Origin: an uncultured Dehalococcoidia bacterium
Lineage (GTDB): Bacteria > Chloroflexota > Dehalococcoidia > Lucifugimonadales > CATQGZ01
Length of the DNA: 64,000 nucleotides
Direction of reading: 5' to 3'
Assembly (NCBI GenBank): GCA_958295685.1
Contig: OY282365.1
Span: 372,001 to 436,000, forward strand
Made by a program: the position numbers and the translations under genes. The first letter of the stretch is position 1. Every line of letters starts with the position of its first letter. Below, piece by piece: positions 1 through 8,907 of the stretch. The notes below the pieces were generated by a model, which was not told where the DNA came from, did no database searches, and saw nothing but the letters and a program-made list of their open reading frames with translations.

Positions 1-1
1 G

Positions 2-1309
2 CCAGCCATTCTGGTGACCGGCGGGCCGCAGCTCAAGGCAGCCTGGCGCGGCGAGGAGCTCGGCTCCTGCACCGACTGCCGACGGTATCGGCAGGAACTC
101 AGGGCCGGGCGCATCACCGAACAGGACTGGGCAGACCTCCAGGACGGCATCATCCGCAGCCCCGGCCACTGCATGGTTATGGGAACGGCTTCGACCATGG
201 CCGCGATGGGAGAATCCCTCGGCATAGCCCCGCCGGGCAATGCCGACGTCCCCGCCGCCGATTCGCGGCGCGCCAGGCTCGCCGAGTCGGCAGGGCGCCG
301 CATCGTGGACATGGTTGACGAAGACCTGAGACCCTCGGCCCTGCTTACCGTGAACGCCTTCGAGAACGCCATCCGCACTCTGCACGCCATCGGAGGCTCC
401 ACGAACGCCGTCATTCACCTCACGGCCATCGCGGGCAGGCTGGGAATCGACCTTCCCCCGGATCGATTCGGCGAGCTGTCCGACACGACGCCGCTGATCC
501 TGGACATGAAGCCGTCCGGCCGCTTCCTCATGGAGGACCTGTTCAACGCCGGAGGTCTTCAGGCGGTGCTGAGGGAGATCAGCCACCTGCTATACGAGGA
601 GGCTCCGACGGTCACCGGCAGGAGCCTCGGCCAGAACATCGCGGCGGCGCGGGTACATGATCGAGAGGTCGTCAGAACTGCCCGGCAGCCCATGGACCCC
701 CAGGGCGGCCTCGCCGTCCTTCGCGGGTCGCTCGCGCCGGACGGAGCGCTCATCAGACAGAGCTCGGCGTCGCCCGAATTGCTGACCCACAGCGGCAGAG
801 CCGTCGTCTTCGAGAGCCACGACGATGTCGAGGAGCGCGTCGACGACCCCGGCCTGGACGTGCGCCCCGATGATGTCCTGGTGCTCCGCAACGCAGGCCC
901 GATCGGGGCGCCGGGAATGCCCGAATGGGGATTCCTGCCGCTGCCCAAGAAGCTGCTGGAGAGAGGAGTCCGTGACATGGTGAGGCTCAGCGACGCGCGG
1001 ATGAGCGGGACCGCCTTCGGCACGGTCGTCGTGCACGTCGCGCCAGAGTCCGCGGCAGGCGGGCCGCTGGCGGCGGTGCGCGGCGGCGATATGATCCGGC
1101 TGGACGTGCCAGCCCGCAGGCTGGACCTGCTGGTCGACCGGGGCGAGATCAGACGACGCCTGTCGGAGACCCCTCCGCCCAGCCCCCACTACGAGCGCGG
1201 CTACGGGTGGATGTTCACTCGGCACGTCCTCCAAGCCAACGAGGGCTGTGACTTCAACTTCCTGCGGGCTGGAGGAGCCGCGGAGCTATCAGGAGACCGA
1301 TCGACGTGA
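2..1309 (+). CDS. IlvD/Edd family sugar-acid dehydratase (5' partial)
   Basis: The 3' part of a dihydroxy-acid/sugar-acid dehydratase; the frame is open to the window edge, so the start and the N-terminal iron-sulfur ligand region are missing. Visible are PAILVTGG, the GSCTDCRRY segment, SPGHCMVMGTASTMA with the family cluster cysteine, then IGGSTNAVIHL and a C-terminal beta-barrel part with MPEWG and SDARMSGT. The TDCRRY and SPGHCM forms are closer to arabinonate/xylonate dehydratases than to IlvD of branched-chain amino-acid synthesis, so a sugar acid is the likelier substrate (inference). These enzymes dehydrate 2,3-dihydroxy acids to 2-keto-3-deoxy acids using an Fe-S cluster. It ends one base from the convergent toxin gene. 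Confidence 0.88.
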   Translation, partial: PAILVTGGPQLKAAWRGEELGSCTDCRRYRQELRAGRITEQDWADLQDGIIRSPGHCMVMGTASTMAAMGESLGIAPPGNADVPAADSRRARLAESAGRRIVDMVDEDLRPSALLTVNAFENAIRTLHAIGGSTNAVIHLTAIAGRLGIDLPPDRFGELSDTTPLILDMKPSGRFLMEDLFNAGGLQAVLREISHLLYEEAPTVTGRSLGQNIAAARVHDREVVRTARQPMDPQGGLAVLRGSLAPDGALIRQSSASPELLTHSGRAVVFESHDDVEERVDDPGLDVRPDDVLVLRNAGPIGAPGMPEWGFLPLPKKLLERGVRDMVRLSDARMSGTAFGTVVVHVAPESAAGGPLAAVRGGDMIRLDVPARRLDLLVDRGEIRRRLSETPPPSPHYERGYGWMFTRHVLQANEGCDFNFLRAGGAAELSGDRST

Positions 1310-1310
1310 C

Positions 1311-1736
1311 TCACCCGACCGCCCAGGGGTTCATCACGTCGATCCCACATCCTTCGAAGCCTCTTGTGTCTCTCGTCGCTACCGATGCTCCCAGTGAGCG
1401 GGCGACCGCCGCGATCTGGCAGTCGGCCTGGCCTATAGGATTGCGGGCCGCTCGGCGGTCAGACGCAATGACGGCATACGCGCGGGCGGCCTCGCTGTCG
1501 AAGGGCAGGACGCGGTCCGTGAACAGCACGCGAAAGGCGTGTTCGGCCGCGGCGGCCAGCCCACGCCGGCGTTTCCCTTCGGGGAGGAACGCTATGCCGG
1601 CTCTGATCTCCGCCTCGGTGATGGTGGTGACGAACAGAGTGCTCGTAAGCTGCTCGTCGATCCATGCAAGCACCCTCGAATTGGGGCGGGCCTTCATGAA
1701 CTCGGAGACGACGTTGGTGTCGAGAACGAGTATCAC
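1311..1736 (-). CDS. PIN-domain toxin, FitB/VapC type
   Basis: A 141-residue PIN-domain ribonuclease starting at GTG 1736, seven bases after the antitoxin stop. It opens with VLDTNVVSEF (D6). The acidic residues expected for metal binding are visible as E41 and E43 in ITEAEIRAG, D105 in GQADCQIAA and D123 in ATRDTRGFEG. The RAGIAFLPEGKRR segment is typical of FitB-like toxins. Family members cleave RNA and are held inactive by the co-transcribed ribbon-helix-helix partner. The upstream in-frame extension to 1922 overlaps the antitoxin and is not credible. All catalytic acids are present, so the toxin looks intact. Confidence 0.87.
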   Translation of the reverse strand: MILVLDTNVVSEFMKARPNSRVLAWIDEQLTSTLFVTTITEAEIRAGIAFLPEGKRRRGLAAAAEHAFRVLFTDRVLPFDSEAARAYAVIASDRRAARNPIGQADCQIAAVARSLGASVATRDTRGFEGCGIDVMNPWAVG

Positions 1737-1743
1737 CGGAAGG

Positions 1744-1992
1744 TCAGTCGAAGCGCGGGGGTTCGCGCATCGGCTCCCTCGGAGGGATGTCCAGTTCCAC
1801 GCCACCGTAGGGCTTGAACGTCTCGTGGATCGCCGTTCCGAGGTTTCTGGCGGGTGCCGTGTACCCCTCTTCCAGCGCCGCCCGCAGAATGTCACGGGCC
1901 TCCTGTTCCATAGAGTGGCCATTCTCAGCCGCTCTGACGCGCAGCCGCTTCTTCAGTCCTTCGTCCAGGTTTCGCACCGTGATGCTGACCAC
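1744..1992 (-). CDS. FitA-like ribbon-helix-helix antitoxin
   Basis: An 82-residue antitoxin. The N-terminal VVSITVRNLDEGLKKRLRVR is the beta strand and first helix of a FitA-type ribbon-helix-helix DNA-binding domain, followed by GHSMEQEARDIL and a C-terminal toxin-binding tail (FKPYGGVELDIPPRE). GTG at 1992 is chosen because GGGAGGT lies about seven bases before it; the longer form to 2028 has no such site. It is the first gene of a two-gene operon with the PIN toxin. Known FitAB and VapBC complexes repress their own promoter, which fits the repeated sites found upstream. Confidence 0.85.
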   Translation of the reverse strand: MVSITVRNLDEGLKKRLRVRAAENGHSMEQEARDILRAALEEGYTAPARNLGTAIHETFKPYGGVELDIPPREPMREPPRFD

Positions 1993-2053
1993 GATTGCAC
2001 CTCCCTGTGCGTTGTCAGCGCTCTGCACAGTGGTTGTGTTGCGCTGCGATCAC

Positions 2054-2082
2054 AGTATACCATGACATCACTGCAATCACAA
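2054..2082 (-). promoter_or_regulatory. Promoter and candidate operator of the toxin-antitoxin operon
   Basis: On the minus strand TTGTGA (-35) and TATACT (-10) are separated by 17 bases, with a TG one base before the -10 (extended -10). Two near-identical direct repeats, TGTGATTGCAG and TGTGATCGCAG, begin 28 bases apart. The first overlaps the -35 and the second starts in the last bases of the -10 region and runs past the start site. This is where an autorepressing antitoxin complex would be expected to sit (inference). Confidence 0.6.
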
Positions 2083-2108
2083 GCGCTCTCTGCGTGAGTT
2101 GCGGTTCC

Positions 2109-4793
2109 TCATCCCGACCCCAGCCGGGCCAGCATGTCTTCGATCCGCCCGGTGCGCTCGCGGCCCGCTGCCAGGCGCTGGCGCTCACGGTCGACGACGT
2201 CCTCCGGCGCCTTGGACAGGAACTGCTCGTCTTCAAGCCTGGTCGAAAGACGCTCGAGGCTCTTCCGCAACTCCTGAAGCTCGTTCGTGAGACGGGCCCG
2301 TTCCCGGTCCAGGTCTACCATGCCGCCCAGCGGCACCGTCACGGTGCCGCCGCTCAGCACCAGGGCCACCCTGCCGCCGCCGGAGCTCGGGTGGCCGTCC
2401 GCGCCGATGATCAGCGGGTCTATGCCCGCCTGTGACCTGATCGTGGCGGCCTCGGCCTTGAGGACATGGGCAAGCGAGGGCGTGTCGACTGCGGCCTCGA
2501 TTTTCCTGGAGGCGTCTATCCGGAACTCCGCCCTGAGGTTCCGCACGGCTCTGACGACCTCGATAACAGAGCCGATCTCGGACTCGGCCCGCTCGTCGAC
2601 AGGGAGGTCGGCGGCCTCCGGATACGGCGCGACGATGAGCGCCGCGGGGCGGTCAGGCTCATCAGGCAGGCGGCTCACGAGAGTCTGCCAGACCTCTTCA
2701 GTCACGAAGGGCATGAACGGGTGGAGCAGGCGCAGCACGCGCTCCAGGACGTGGGCGAGAACGGGCAGCGGAGAGTGTTCGTCCTCGCCGCCCGGCTTCA
2801 TCCTGACCTTCGCCATCTCGATGTACCAGTCGCAGTACTCGTTCCACAGGAAGTCGTGGACGACCCGCTGCGCCTCGCCGAACTGGAACTCATTCATGTA
2901 CCAGCTCACCTGAGCGGCGGCACGGCTAAGTCGGCTCAGTATCCACCTGTCCTGCAGGTGGACGGGCTCGGGCTGGTGCCAGCCCTCCAGGGCGGCGCGG
3001 TCGTCGAGGTTCGATAAGACGAAGCGGGCGGCGTTCCACAGCTTGTTGGCAAAGTTGCGGCTGGCCTCCATCTTCCGTTCGTTGAGGCGCATGTCGTTGC
3101 CCGGCGAGTTGCCGCCAGTCAGGGCAAACCGAAGCGCATCGGCGCCGTAGAGGTCGATCAGGTCGAGAGGGTCCATGACGTTGCCCTTCGACTTGCTCAT
3201 CTTGACCCCCTCGGGATCGCGGACGAGACCGTGCAGATAGACGGTCTCGAACGGGATATCCCCCGTGTTCTCGAGGCCCATCATCACCATCCGCGCAACC
3301 CAGAAGAAGAGGATGTCGTGGCCGGTCTCCATGACCGTGCTGGGGTGGAAGTAGGCGAGATCGTCCGTCTGATCCGGCCAGCCCAGGGTCGAGTGGGGCC
3401 AGAGAGCCGAGCTGAACCATGTGTCGAGCACGTCCGAGTCGCGCTCCAGCGCGGCAGAGCCGCACCGCGTGCACGACTCGGGATCCTCGACCTCGACCAC
3501 CGTCTCGCCGCAGCTCTCGCAGTACCAGACCGGCAGGCGGTGGCCCCACCAGAGCTGTCGGCTGACGCACCAGTCGCGGATGTTGTCCATCCAGTTGAAG
3601 TAGACCCTGGCGAAGCGCTCAGGGACAACCTCTATGCGCCCGTCGGCGACCGCGTCCCTCGCCGGCCGCGCCAGAGGCTCCATCTTCATCCACCACTGCC
3701 TGCTCACAATCGGCTCGACCGTCTCGCCGCACCGATCACAGTGGCCCACGGAGTGGCTGTACGGCTCCACCCTCTCCAGCAGGCCGTCTCTCTCCAACTC
3801 CAGGCCGACGTTCTTCCTGGCCTCATCCATCGTCTGACCACGGTACGGGCCCGCGTTCTCGTTCATGGCGCCGTCGAGCTCCATGACGTTGATCGTGGGC
3901 AGATCGTGGCGGCGGCCGATCTCGAAGTCATTTGGATCGTGGCCGGGAGTAACCTTGAGAGCGCCGGTGCCGAACTCGACGTCGACCGCCTCGTCCGCGA
4001 TCACTGGGATGAGCCGCCCGAGCACGGGCAGGACGACGTTCTTGCCAACCAGGCGCGAGTATCGTTCGTCGTCCGGGTTGACGGCCACGGCGGTATCGCC
4101 GAGGAGGGTTTCAGGCCTCGCGGTGGCGATGGTCACCGACCCGCCGCCGTCCTCCAGCGTGTAGCGGATGTGGTACAGAGACGCGTTCTCCTGGAGGTAC
4201 TTGACCTCCAGGTCGGAGAGGGCGGTGCGGCAGCGCGGGCACCAGTTGGTCATGCGCTCGCCACGGTAGATCAGGCCCTTCTTGTACAGATTGACGAACG
4301 TGGTGCGGACGGCCTTGCTCGGGCCGGGGTCGAGAGTGAACGCCTTCCGTGTCCAGTCGCACGAAGCGCCAAGCCGCTTGAGCTGCTCATCTATGCGGCT
4401 GCCGTACTGGTCGACCCAGTCCCAGACGCGCTCGACGAACCGCTCCCGGCCTACGTCGTGCCTCGACACGCCATCGGAGGCCATGTCGCGCTCGACGACC
4501 GACTGCGTGGCGATGCCCGCGTGGTCGCTCCCCGGAAGGTAGAGCGTCGGCTCGCCCCTCATGCGGTGCCACCGTACCAGCAGATCCTCTATGGCGGCCA
4601 TCAGCGCATGGCCCAGGTGCAGTTCGCCCGTGACGTTGGGCGGCGGCATGATGATGACGAACGGCTTCTTCTCAGAGTCTATGACGGGAGTGAAGTAGCC
4701 CCCCTCGACCCAGAGGTCGTATATGCGCCCCTCGACCGACTTCGGCTCGTAGGCTTTTGGGATGCCGTCTGTCTTCGTCCCCGTCTCAACCAT
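2109..4793 (-). CDS. valS: Valine--tRNA ligase
   Basis: Class I valyl-tRNA synthetase, 894 residues, charging tRNA-Val in the cytosol. The HIGH signature appears as ELHLGHAL (HLGH at 59-62) and the KMSKS loop as GVKMSKSKGN near 530. The inserted editing domain lies between. Paired CxxC motifs (CPRC, CDRC, CESC, CTRC) mark zinc-binding loops in the connective region. The C-terminal 70 residues, rich in Arg, Leu and Glu, form the tRNA-binding coiled coil of ValS. The start at 4793 (MVETGTKTDG) is preferred; the extension to 4910 would be translated from sequence holding the promoter. Confidence 0.97.
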   Translation of the reverse strand: MVETGTKTDGIPKAYEPKSVEGRIYDLWVEGGYFTPVIDSEKKPFVIIMPPPNVTGELHLGHALMAAIEDLLVRWHRMRGEPTLYLPGSDHAGIATQSVVERDMASDGVSRHDVGRERFVERVWDWVDQYGSRIDEQLKRLGASCDWTRKAFTLDPGPSKAVRTTFVNLYKKGLIYRGERMTNWCPRCRTALSDLEVKYLQENASLYHIRYTLEDGGGSVTIATARPETLLGDTAVAVNPDDERYSRLVGKNVVLPVLGRLIPVIADEAVDVEFGTGALKVTPGHDPNDFEIGRRHDLPTINVMELDGAMNENAGPYRGQTMDEARKNVGLELERDGLLERVEPYSHSVGHCDRCGETVEPIVSRQWWMKMEPLARPARDAVADGRIEVVPERFARVYFNWMDNIRDWCVSRQLWWGHRLPVWYCESCGETVVEVEDPESCTRCGSAALERDSDVLDTWFSSALWPHSTLGWPDQTDDLAYFHPSTVMETGHDILFFWVARMVMMGLENTGDIPFETVYLHGLVRDPEGVKMSKSKGNVMDPLDLIDLYGADALRFALTGGNSPGNDMRLNERKMEASRNFANKLWNAARFVLSNLDDRAALEGWHQPEPVHLQDRWILSRLSRAAAQVSWYMNEFQFGEAQRVVHDFLWNEYCDWYIEMAKVRMKPGGEDEHSPLPVLAHVLERVLRLLHPFMPFVTEEVWQTLVSRLPDEPDRPAALIVAPYPEAADLPVDERAESEIGSVIEVVRAVRNLRAEFRIDASRKIEAAVDTPSLAHVLKAEAATIRSQAGIDPLIIGADGHPSSGGGRVALVLSGGTVTVPLGGMVDLDRERARLTNELQELRKSLERLSTRLEDEQFLSKAPEDVVDRERQRLAAGRERTGRIEDMLARLGSG

Positions 4794-4898
4794 TGAATGC
4801 TGCCCTCTGAGTGTGTGTCCGTCAGCCGTAATACCCTGCCCACGACCCGACCGGCCGACGACCCGTATCGTTGCAAGCAGATATGGCTCGGTGCAATA

Positions 4899-4926
4899 AT
4901 CATACACCATAGAGTGCTCTGCTCAA
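4899..4926 (-). promoter_or_regulatory. Probable valS promoter
   Basis: On the minus strand TTGAGC and TATGAT are separated by 16 bases, about 105 bases before the valS start. The leader between them shows no convincing T-box or terminator structure. Confidence 0.5.
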
Positions 4927-5056
4927 CTTGCTCAACTGAGGCGTCTCCACTCGGACGGGGTTAAGTCCACAGGACAACCCCAACATGCGGATGGAGATTG
5001 ACACCGTGCGAGGCTGCGAGTAGCCTCGCAGCCATCAGGTAGCGCGAGGGGATGCC

Positions 5057-6376
5057 ATGACAGCCATCGGGCTCCGTCGAGAGATAGACCGCTTCGAGGC
5101 GAGGACTCCCAGGTCACGGGAGCTTCAGAAAGAGGCCGTGAGGTGGCTGCCCGGCGGCAGTTCCAGAGGCGTCCACCACGAGCCGAACCCCGTGTTTGTG
5201 GACTATGGCGAGGGCCACTACTTCTATGACGCCGACGGCAACCGCTACCTCGACTTCATTCTGAACGCGACGAGCCTGATCATGGGCCACGCCAACCCCA
5301 TAGTCGTCGAGGCCATCGCCGAGCAGGCGGGGCGGGGCACCGGATTCGTCGGCCCAAACGAGACGGCCGTGCGCCTGGCGAGGATGCTGTGCGAGAGGGT
5401 GCCGTCTCTCGACAAGGTGCGGTTCGTGAACTCCGGCACGGAGGCGACCCTGAACGCCATTCGGGCCGCCCGCGCCTTCACCGGCAGGCACAAGATCGCC
5501 AAGTTCGCCGGGGCCTACCACGGCTCCCACGAGTACGTCTCCGTCAGTGTCAAGCCGCCGGCCGGCCCGCACGGCCCCGACGGCCCTCCGGCCGCCGCTG
5601 AGTTCCACGGCCAGCCGCCGAGCCTCCTCGACGACGTCATCGTGCTGCCCTGGAACGACCTCGAAGTCTGCGAGCGAATCCTCCGGCGCAACGCCGACGG
5701 CCTCGCCTGCGTCATCATCGAGCCGATAGCCTCCACCCTCGGCTACGCTCCGGCTAGGCCAGGATTCCTGGAGGGCATCCGGGCGCTCACGACCGACCTC
5801 GACGTGCTCCTAGTCTTCGACGAGGTGCAGACCCTCCGCATGTCGCCGGGCGGCGCGCAGGAGATGCTCGGCGTCGTGCCCGACCTGACGGCCATGGGCA
5901 AGATGGTGGGCGGCGGCCTTCCCGCCGGGGCGTTCGGGGGCAGGGACGACATAATGGCGCTGTTCGACCCGCGCGGCGGGGCGGCGATCCCCCACGCGGG
6001 CACCTTCAACGCCAACCCGATGACCATGGCCGCAGGCGAGGCCACCCTGAAGCACATGACACCGGACGTCTACGGGCGTCTGAACGCGCTCGGCGAGATG
6101 ATCCGCGGAAAGCTCCGCGCCGTCTTCGACGAGTTGGAAGTCCCCGCCCAGATCACCGGCATCGCCTCGTTCTTCAGCATACACTTCAACGCCGAGGAGA
6201 TCGTTGATCACGGCTCGGCCTCACGCGACGACGCGGAGCTGAAGCGGGCGCTGTCGCTCGGTCTCCTCAACGAGGGCATAATGCTGGGCAGCACCATCTG
6301 CACGCTCACCACCGAGTCGGAGGTCGACGAGCTGGTCGACACGACGCGCCGCGTCATACAGCGGGTCAGGGAGTAG
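5057..6376 (+). CDS. Class III aminotransferase, HemL-like
   Basis: A 439-residue PLP enzyme of the glutamate-1-semialdehyde aminomutase branch of class III aminotransferases. Visible are GGSSRGVHHEP near the N-terminus, the substrate/PLP-binding VNSGTEATLNAIRAAR, the FDEVQT motif with the pyridine-nitrogen Asp, and the Schiff-base Lys at about residue 282 in AMGKMVGGGLPAGAFGG. Sequence alone cannot separate true HemL from the many HemL-like aminotransferases of Chloroflexota; no other tetrapyrrole gene is adjacent. GAGGGG before the ATG serves as ribosome-binding site. It stands alone, divergent from valS. Confidence 0.82.
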   Translation: MTAIGLRREIDRFEARTPRSRELQKEAVRWLPGGSSRGVHHEPNPVFVDYGEGHYFYDADGNRYLDFILNATSLIMGHANPIVVEAIAEQAGRGTGFVGPNETAVRLARMLCERVPSLDKVRFVNSGTEATLNAIRAARAFTGRHKIAKFAGAYHGSHEYVSVSVKPPAGPHGPDGPPAAAEFHGQPPSLLDDVIVLPWNDLEVCERILRRNADGLACVIIEPIASTLGYAPARPGFLEGIRALTTDLDVLLVFDEVQTLRMSPGGAQEMLGVVPDLTAMGKMVGGGLPAGAFGGRDDIMALFDPRGGAAIPHAGTFNANPMTMAAGEATLKHMTPDVYGRLNALGEMIRGKLRAVFDELEVPAQITGIASFFSIHFNAEEIVDHGSASRDDAELKRALSLGLLNEGIMLGSTICTLTTESEVDELVDTTRRVIQRVRE

Positions 6377-6388
6377 CGCCCGGCCTGT

Positions 6389-6880
6389 CTACGGCCCGCC
6401 CGCCGACTGCGGTCCTCCACCAGCGGCCTTCTCTTGCGACCACGTCGTCGCAAGGCCTCCGAGATAGGAGAAGAGCGGGAAAGAGACCAGCAGGCCGACG
6501 GGAAACCAGAGTCTCGCCGGATAGAACACGTAGAGGGAGTAGAAGCCCCAGAGGGAAAGCAACGCCCCTATGGCGATGGGGATCATCTTCTCCCTTGCGG
6601 CTCTAGCGCCGACGACACCGCCCACTAGTCCGCCCAGAACGCTGCCGAGCAGCACCAGCAACAGTCCATTCGCCTCGGCGGCCTCCACCCGCAGCGCGGT
6701 GGCTTCCGGGGTTTGCGGATCCAACATCTCCGGCGGCGTGGGGTAAATCCGGTCGGCGGCCATGCCCACGAGAAAGAAGGCGACGTTGCCGGCAACCACG
6801 CCCAAGACCACGGCGAGGATTTTTCGGAGCGTGTTACCACTCAATTTGCCGCTTCCTGGTCGCTGGGCCACTTCTTGCAT
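6389..6880 (-). CDS. Small multi-pass membrane protein, unknown
   Basis: I do not recognise this 163-residue protein. After a polar N-terminal stretch it has about four hydrophobic segments (around 15-38, 68-92, 100-122 and 128-150), including a glycine-rich hairpin LLVLLGSVLGGLVGGVVGAR. The C-terminus is short, polar and glycine-rich. The start at 6880 excludes a long non-hydrophobic upstream extension that overlaps the next gene in another frame. It follows the 124-residue gene by 32 bases and may be co-transcribed with it. Confidence 0.6.
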   Translation of the reverse strand: MQEVAQRPGSGKLSGNTLRKILAVVLGVVAGNVAFFLVGMAADRIYPTPPEMLDPQTPEATALRVEAAEANGLLLVLLGSVLGGLVGGVVGARAAREKMIPIAIGALLSLWGFYSLYVFYPARLWFPVGLLVSFPLFSYLGGLATTWSQEKAAGGGPQSAGGP

Positions 6881-6912
6881 AGGCTGCCTGCTCTTGAGGA
6901 TACGGGGCGGCT

Positions 6913-7287
6913 CTAGGCGAGGATGCTCTCCTCGTAGGGGTCGAAGCGCTGGCGTATCATGTCGCAAGCGTCCCGGATTCCGAGGAGGGTCTGCTCCGGG
7001 GTCAGTCCCCCGGTGAAGGTGCCGGTGATGCCGTTCTCGTCGAAGCTGGCGGTCACGTTGGCCCTTCTCAGCCAGCGGGAGTAGCCGCTGATCCAGTCGG
7101 CAAGCTGCGGGGAGGTCTCCTCGGTGAACGAGAGCACCCGTGAGCCGCTGGAGTCGAGCGCCGTCAGGTTGAACGACGGGTGGCCGTTCGATCCGCCATC
7201 CGGCGTTCCACACCTGATGGCGAAGGTGACCCCCGCCTTGGGGAACGCCAGGCTGATGTTGATCTCGGTCTGTGAAATGGTAGCCAA
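6913..7287 (-). CDS. Conserved hypothetical protein
   Basis: A 124-residue soluble protein I cannot place. It begins MATISQTEINISLAFPKAGV, is rich in beta-type segments in the first 80 residues and ends in an alpha-helical stretch with Tyr and Glu (RDACDMIRQRFDPYEESIL). No signal peptide, metal motif or known active site is visible. Codon use and GC match neighbouring genes. It precedes the small membrane-protein gene on the same strand. Confidence 0.55.
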   Translation of the reverse strand: MATISQTEINISLAFPKAGVTFAIRCGTPDGGSNGHPSFNLTALDSSGSRVLSFTEETSPQLADWISGYSRWLRRANVTASFDENGITGTFTGGLTPEQTLLGIRDACDMIRQRFDPYEESILA

Positions 7288-7378
7288 TTCAGTCCTCCGG
7301 GTGTCTCAATGTGGTGTGGGCTCCTCCCCCTCTAACGTCAAAGGGAGAGAGGGGGAGATGGTGATCTCTGGGGCGCTC

Positions 7379-8185
7379 CTAGTACGGCCTGTCCCCCTCC
7401 GTCCTCTTTGCGAAGGGCTCGTTCTTCGAGGGGTCGATCGGCCGGCGCTCCAGGAATGCGAGCCTGCGCTCCTCGGCCTCAGCGGAGGTGTTGTAGTCGG
7501 GGATGAACTGTTCGGCGGGGGAGCGGTGGCCGCTGGTGTACTCGCCGATCTCGTTGAAGGTGAGCTTCTGCAGCTGGAGAATGACGGGGCTGTTGTTCTT
7601 TATCAGGCTGCAGTAGCGCTCCACCTCGGCTTCGAGTTGGTCGTGGGGGACGACCGAGTTGACCAAGCCCATGTCGTATGCCTGCTGAGCGGTGTACTGC
7701 TGCGTGAGCATCCAGACCTCTCTCGCGCGCTTCTGGCCGACCACGTTGGCCAGATAGCCTATTCCCCACCCGGTGGCCGGGCTGCCGACCCTCGGCCCCG
7801 TCTGGCCGAACCTCGATCGGGTCGAGGCGACCGTGAAGTCGCACATGTAGGCCATGATGTTGCCGGAGCCGATGGCGAAGCCGTCCACCATGGCTATCAC
7901 CGGTTTCGACATGCTGCGGACGGTCTCGTCCACGCCCTCCTCCGAGGTTCCCGTGTAGGAGGTTGTGGTGCGGTCCTGGGCCTGGTCGCGTCCTGAGCAG
8001 AACGCGTTGGGCCCCGTCCCCGATATGACCACCACGCGGATCGAGTCGTCGTCGGCCGCGTCCTTCAGGGCCGTGACCATCTCGTCGGTGGTGCGGCCGC
8101 GGGTGGCGTTGTAGACCTCCGGGCGGTTGATCGTGACTCGCGCGACGCCGTCCTTCTTTGAGTACAGAATATCCACGAATTTCAC
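7379..8185 (-). CDS. Enoyl-CoA hydratase/isomerase family, BadI/MenB-like
   Basis: A 268-residue crotonase-fold protein starting at GTG 8185, with AGGAGG nine bases before it. It has INRPEVYNATRG, the first oxyanion-hole region GPNAFCSGRDQ, and the second, DGFAIGSGNIMAYMCD. The segments FGQTGPRVGSPATGWGIGYL and VGQKRAREVWML are characteristic of the BadI (2-ketocyclohexanecarboxyl-CoA hydrolase) and MenB (dihydroxynaphthoyl-CoA synthase) branch. Ring cleavage or ring closure of a CoA ester is therefore likelier than plain beta-oxidation hydration, but no companion ring-degradation or menaquinone gene is in the window. A decayed copy of the iteron element lies upstream. Confidence 0.82.
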   Translation of the reverse strand: MKFVDILYSKKDGVARVTINRPEVYNATRGRTTDEMVTALKDAADDDSIRVVVISGTGPNAFCSGRDQAQDRTTTSYTGTSEEGVDETVRSMSKPVIAMVDGFAIGSGNIMAYMCDFTVASTRSRFGQTGPRVGSPATGWGIGYLANVVGQKRAREVWMLTQQYTAQQAYDMGLVNSVVPHDQLEAEVERYCSLIKNNSPVILQLQKLTFNEIGEYTSGHRSPAEQFIPDYNTSAEAEERRLAFLERRPIDPSKNEPFAKRTEGDRPY

Positions 8186-8370
8186 CGGTAGCTGCCTCCT
8201 GTGTGTCAGTGGTCCGTAAGCCGAATCGCGGACGCATGATACCGTATCGACGGGCGCTCCGCAACGGAAGCGTGCTCCCAAATCCCCCACCCAATTCTGC
8301 CGAGCGGCCCAACGAACCGCCTTCCGAGGCTTTCAGGGGATTGGTGGGGCAGACCGATTCCGCAGGTTCG

Positions 8371-8507
8371 CCGCATTTCGTAGTTGGGTGAGCTGGTTTT
8401 GGTTCACAGACCCTTACAGAATTTTTGCAGGCACTGTCAGGTGTCCTGACGGTGGGGCCAAGGCTGTTGGTGTCATGGGAACTCTAGCGCAACAGTTCGG
8501 TCTCGTC
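8371..8507 (-). repeat. Decayed copy D of the promoter-iteron element
   Basis: Read on the minus strand this matches the intact copies in two blocks. One is the promoter end (CTAGAGTT followed by CCCATGACACCAACAGCC). The other is the core (CCAAAACCAGCTCACCCAAC followed by TACGAAATGC). The -35 box, most GTGTC iterons and the distal inverted unit are lost. It points at the crotonase gene 186 bases away. Alignment was by eye. Confidence 0.6.
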
Positions 8508-8907
8508 CTAGTCTCGTCATGGGGTCACACAAGCCTCCGGAGCTTGCAGGGGTTGCAAGAGGGGGCATACGCCCCCCTGCTCTGGCGTGAACGTCGCATC
8601 TTCAAATCTAGGTGTCTGGGCGGGCTGGCTTTGGTTCTTGCTCGCCTAGGCGTCCTAGCCTTGCACGGTAGGAAGCTGTATGCTTCTCTACGTGGTTCCC
8701 TCTCATGTTGTCGCGGGCATCCTCATTGCCGATCATCTGGCTGGTGCGGTTGAGACTACCCTCGATAAGCGCTTGGTCGAGTATCTGACTACGGAGACAA
8801 CGCTACCCGGCACCGAGTCGAGCAGTACACGCGGACGCCCCCTATTGCCTGCTTGATGTCAGCATCGCACTGTTTGCACTGAAAGCGGTTAGATAGGTCG
8901 TTCTGGA
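8508..8907. other. Gene-poor stretch with a possible decayed zinc-finger ORF
   Basis: No intact gene is seen. A perfect hairpin GGGGGC-ATAC-GCCCCC lies at 8562-8577 without a T-tract. On the minus strand around 8790-8885 a short frame encodes FQCKQCDADIKQ followed by VYCSTRCR, a CxxC...CxxxC zinc-finger-like pair. A frameshifted continuation (ILDQALIEGSLNRTSQ) runs to about 8615. This looks like a broken small gene overlapping the start of the glycosyltransferase gene. Lower GC than the flanks suggests transferred DNA. Confidence 0.3.

Noticed and set aside
3231..4796. Long plus-strand frame opposite valS
   Set aside because: It has no recognisable domain and is the antisense shadow of the valS codon pattern in high-GC DNA; the same holds for long frames opposite fhs, nuoF, the moeA genes and clpC.
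4794..5056. T-box leader of valS
   Set aside because: No T-box consensus, specifier stem or terminator pair is visible, and the promoter lies only about 105 bases before the gene.
8562..8577. GGGGGC-ATAC-GCCCCC hairpin as an intrinsic terminator
   Set aside because: Neither strand has a following T-tract; it may be only a structural repeat.
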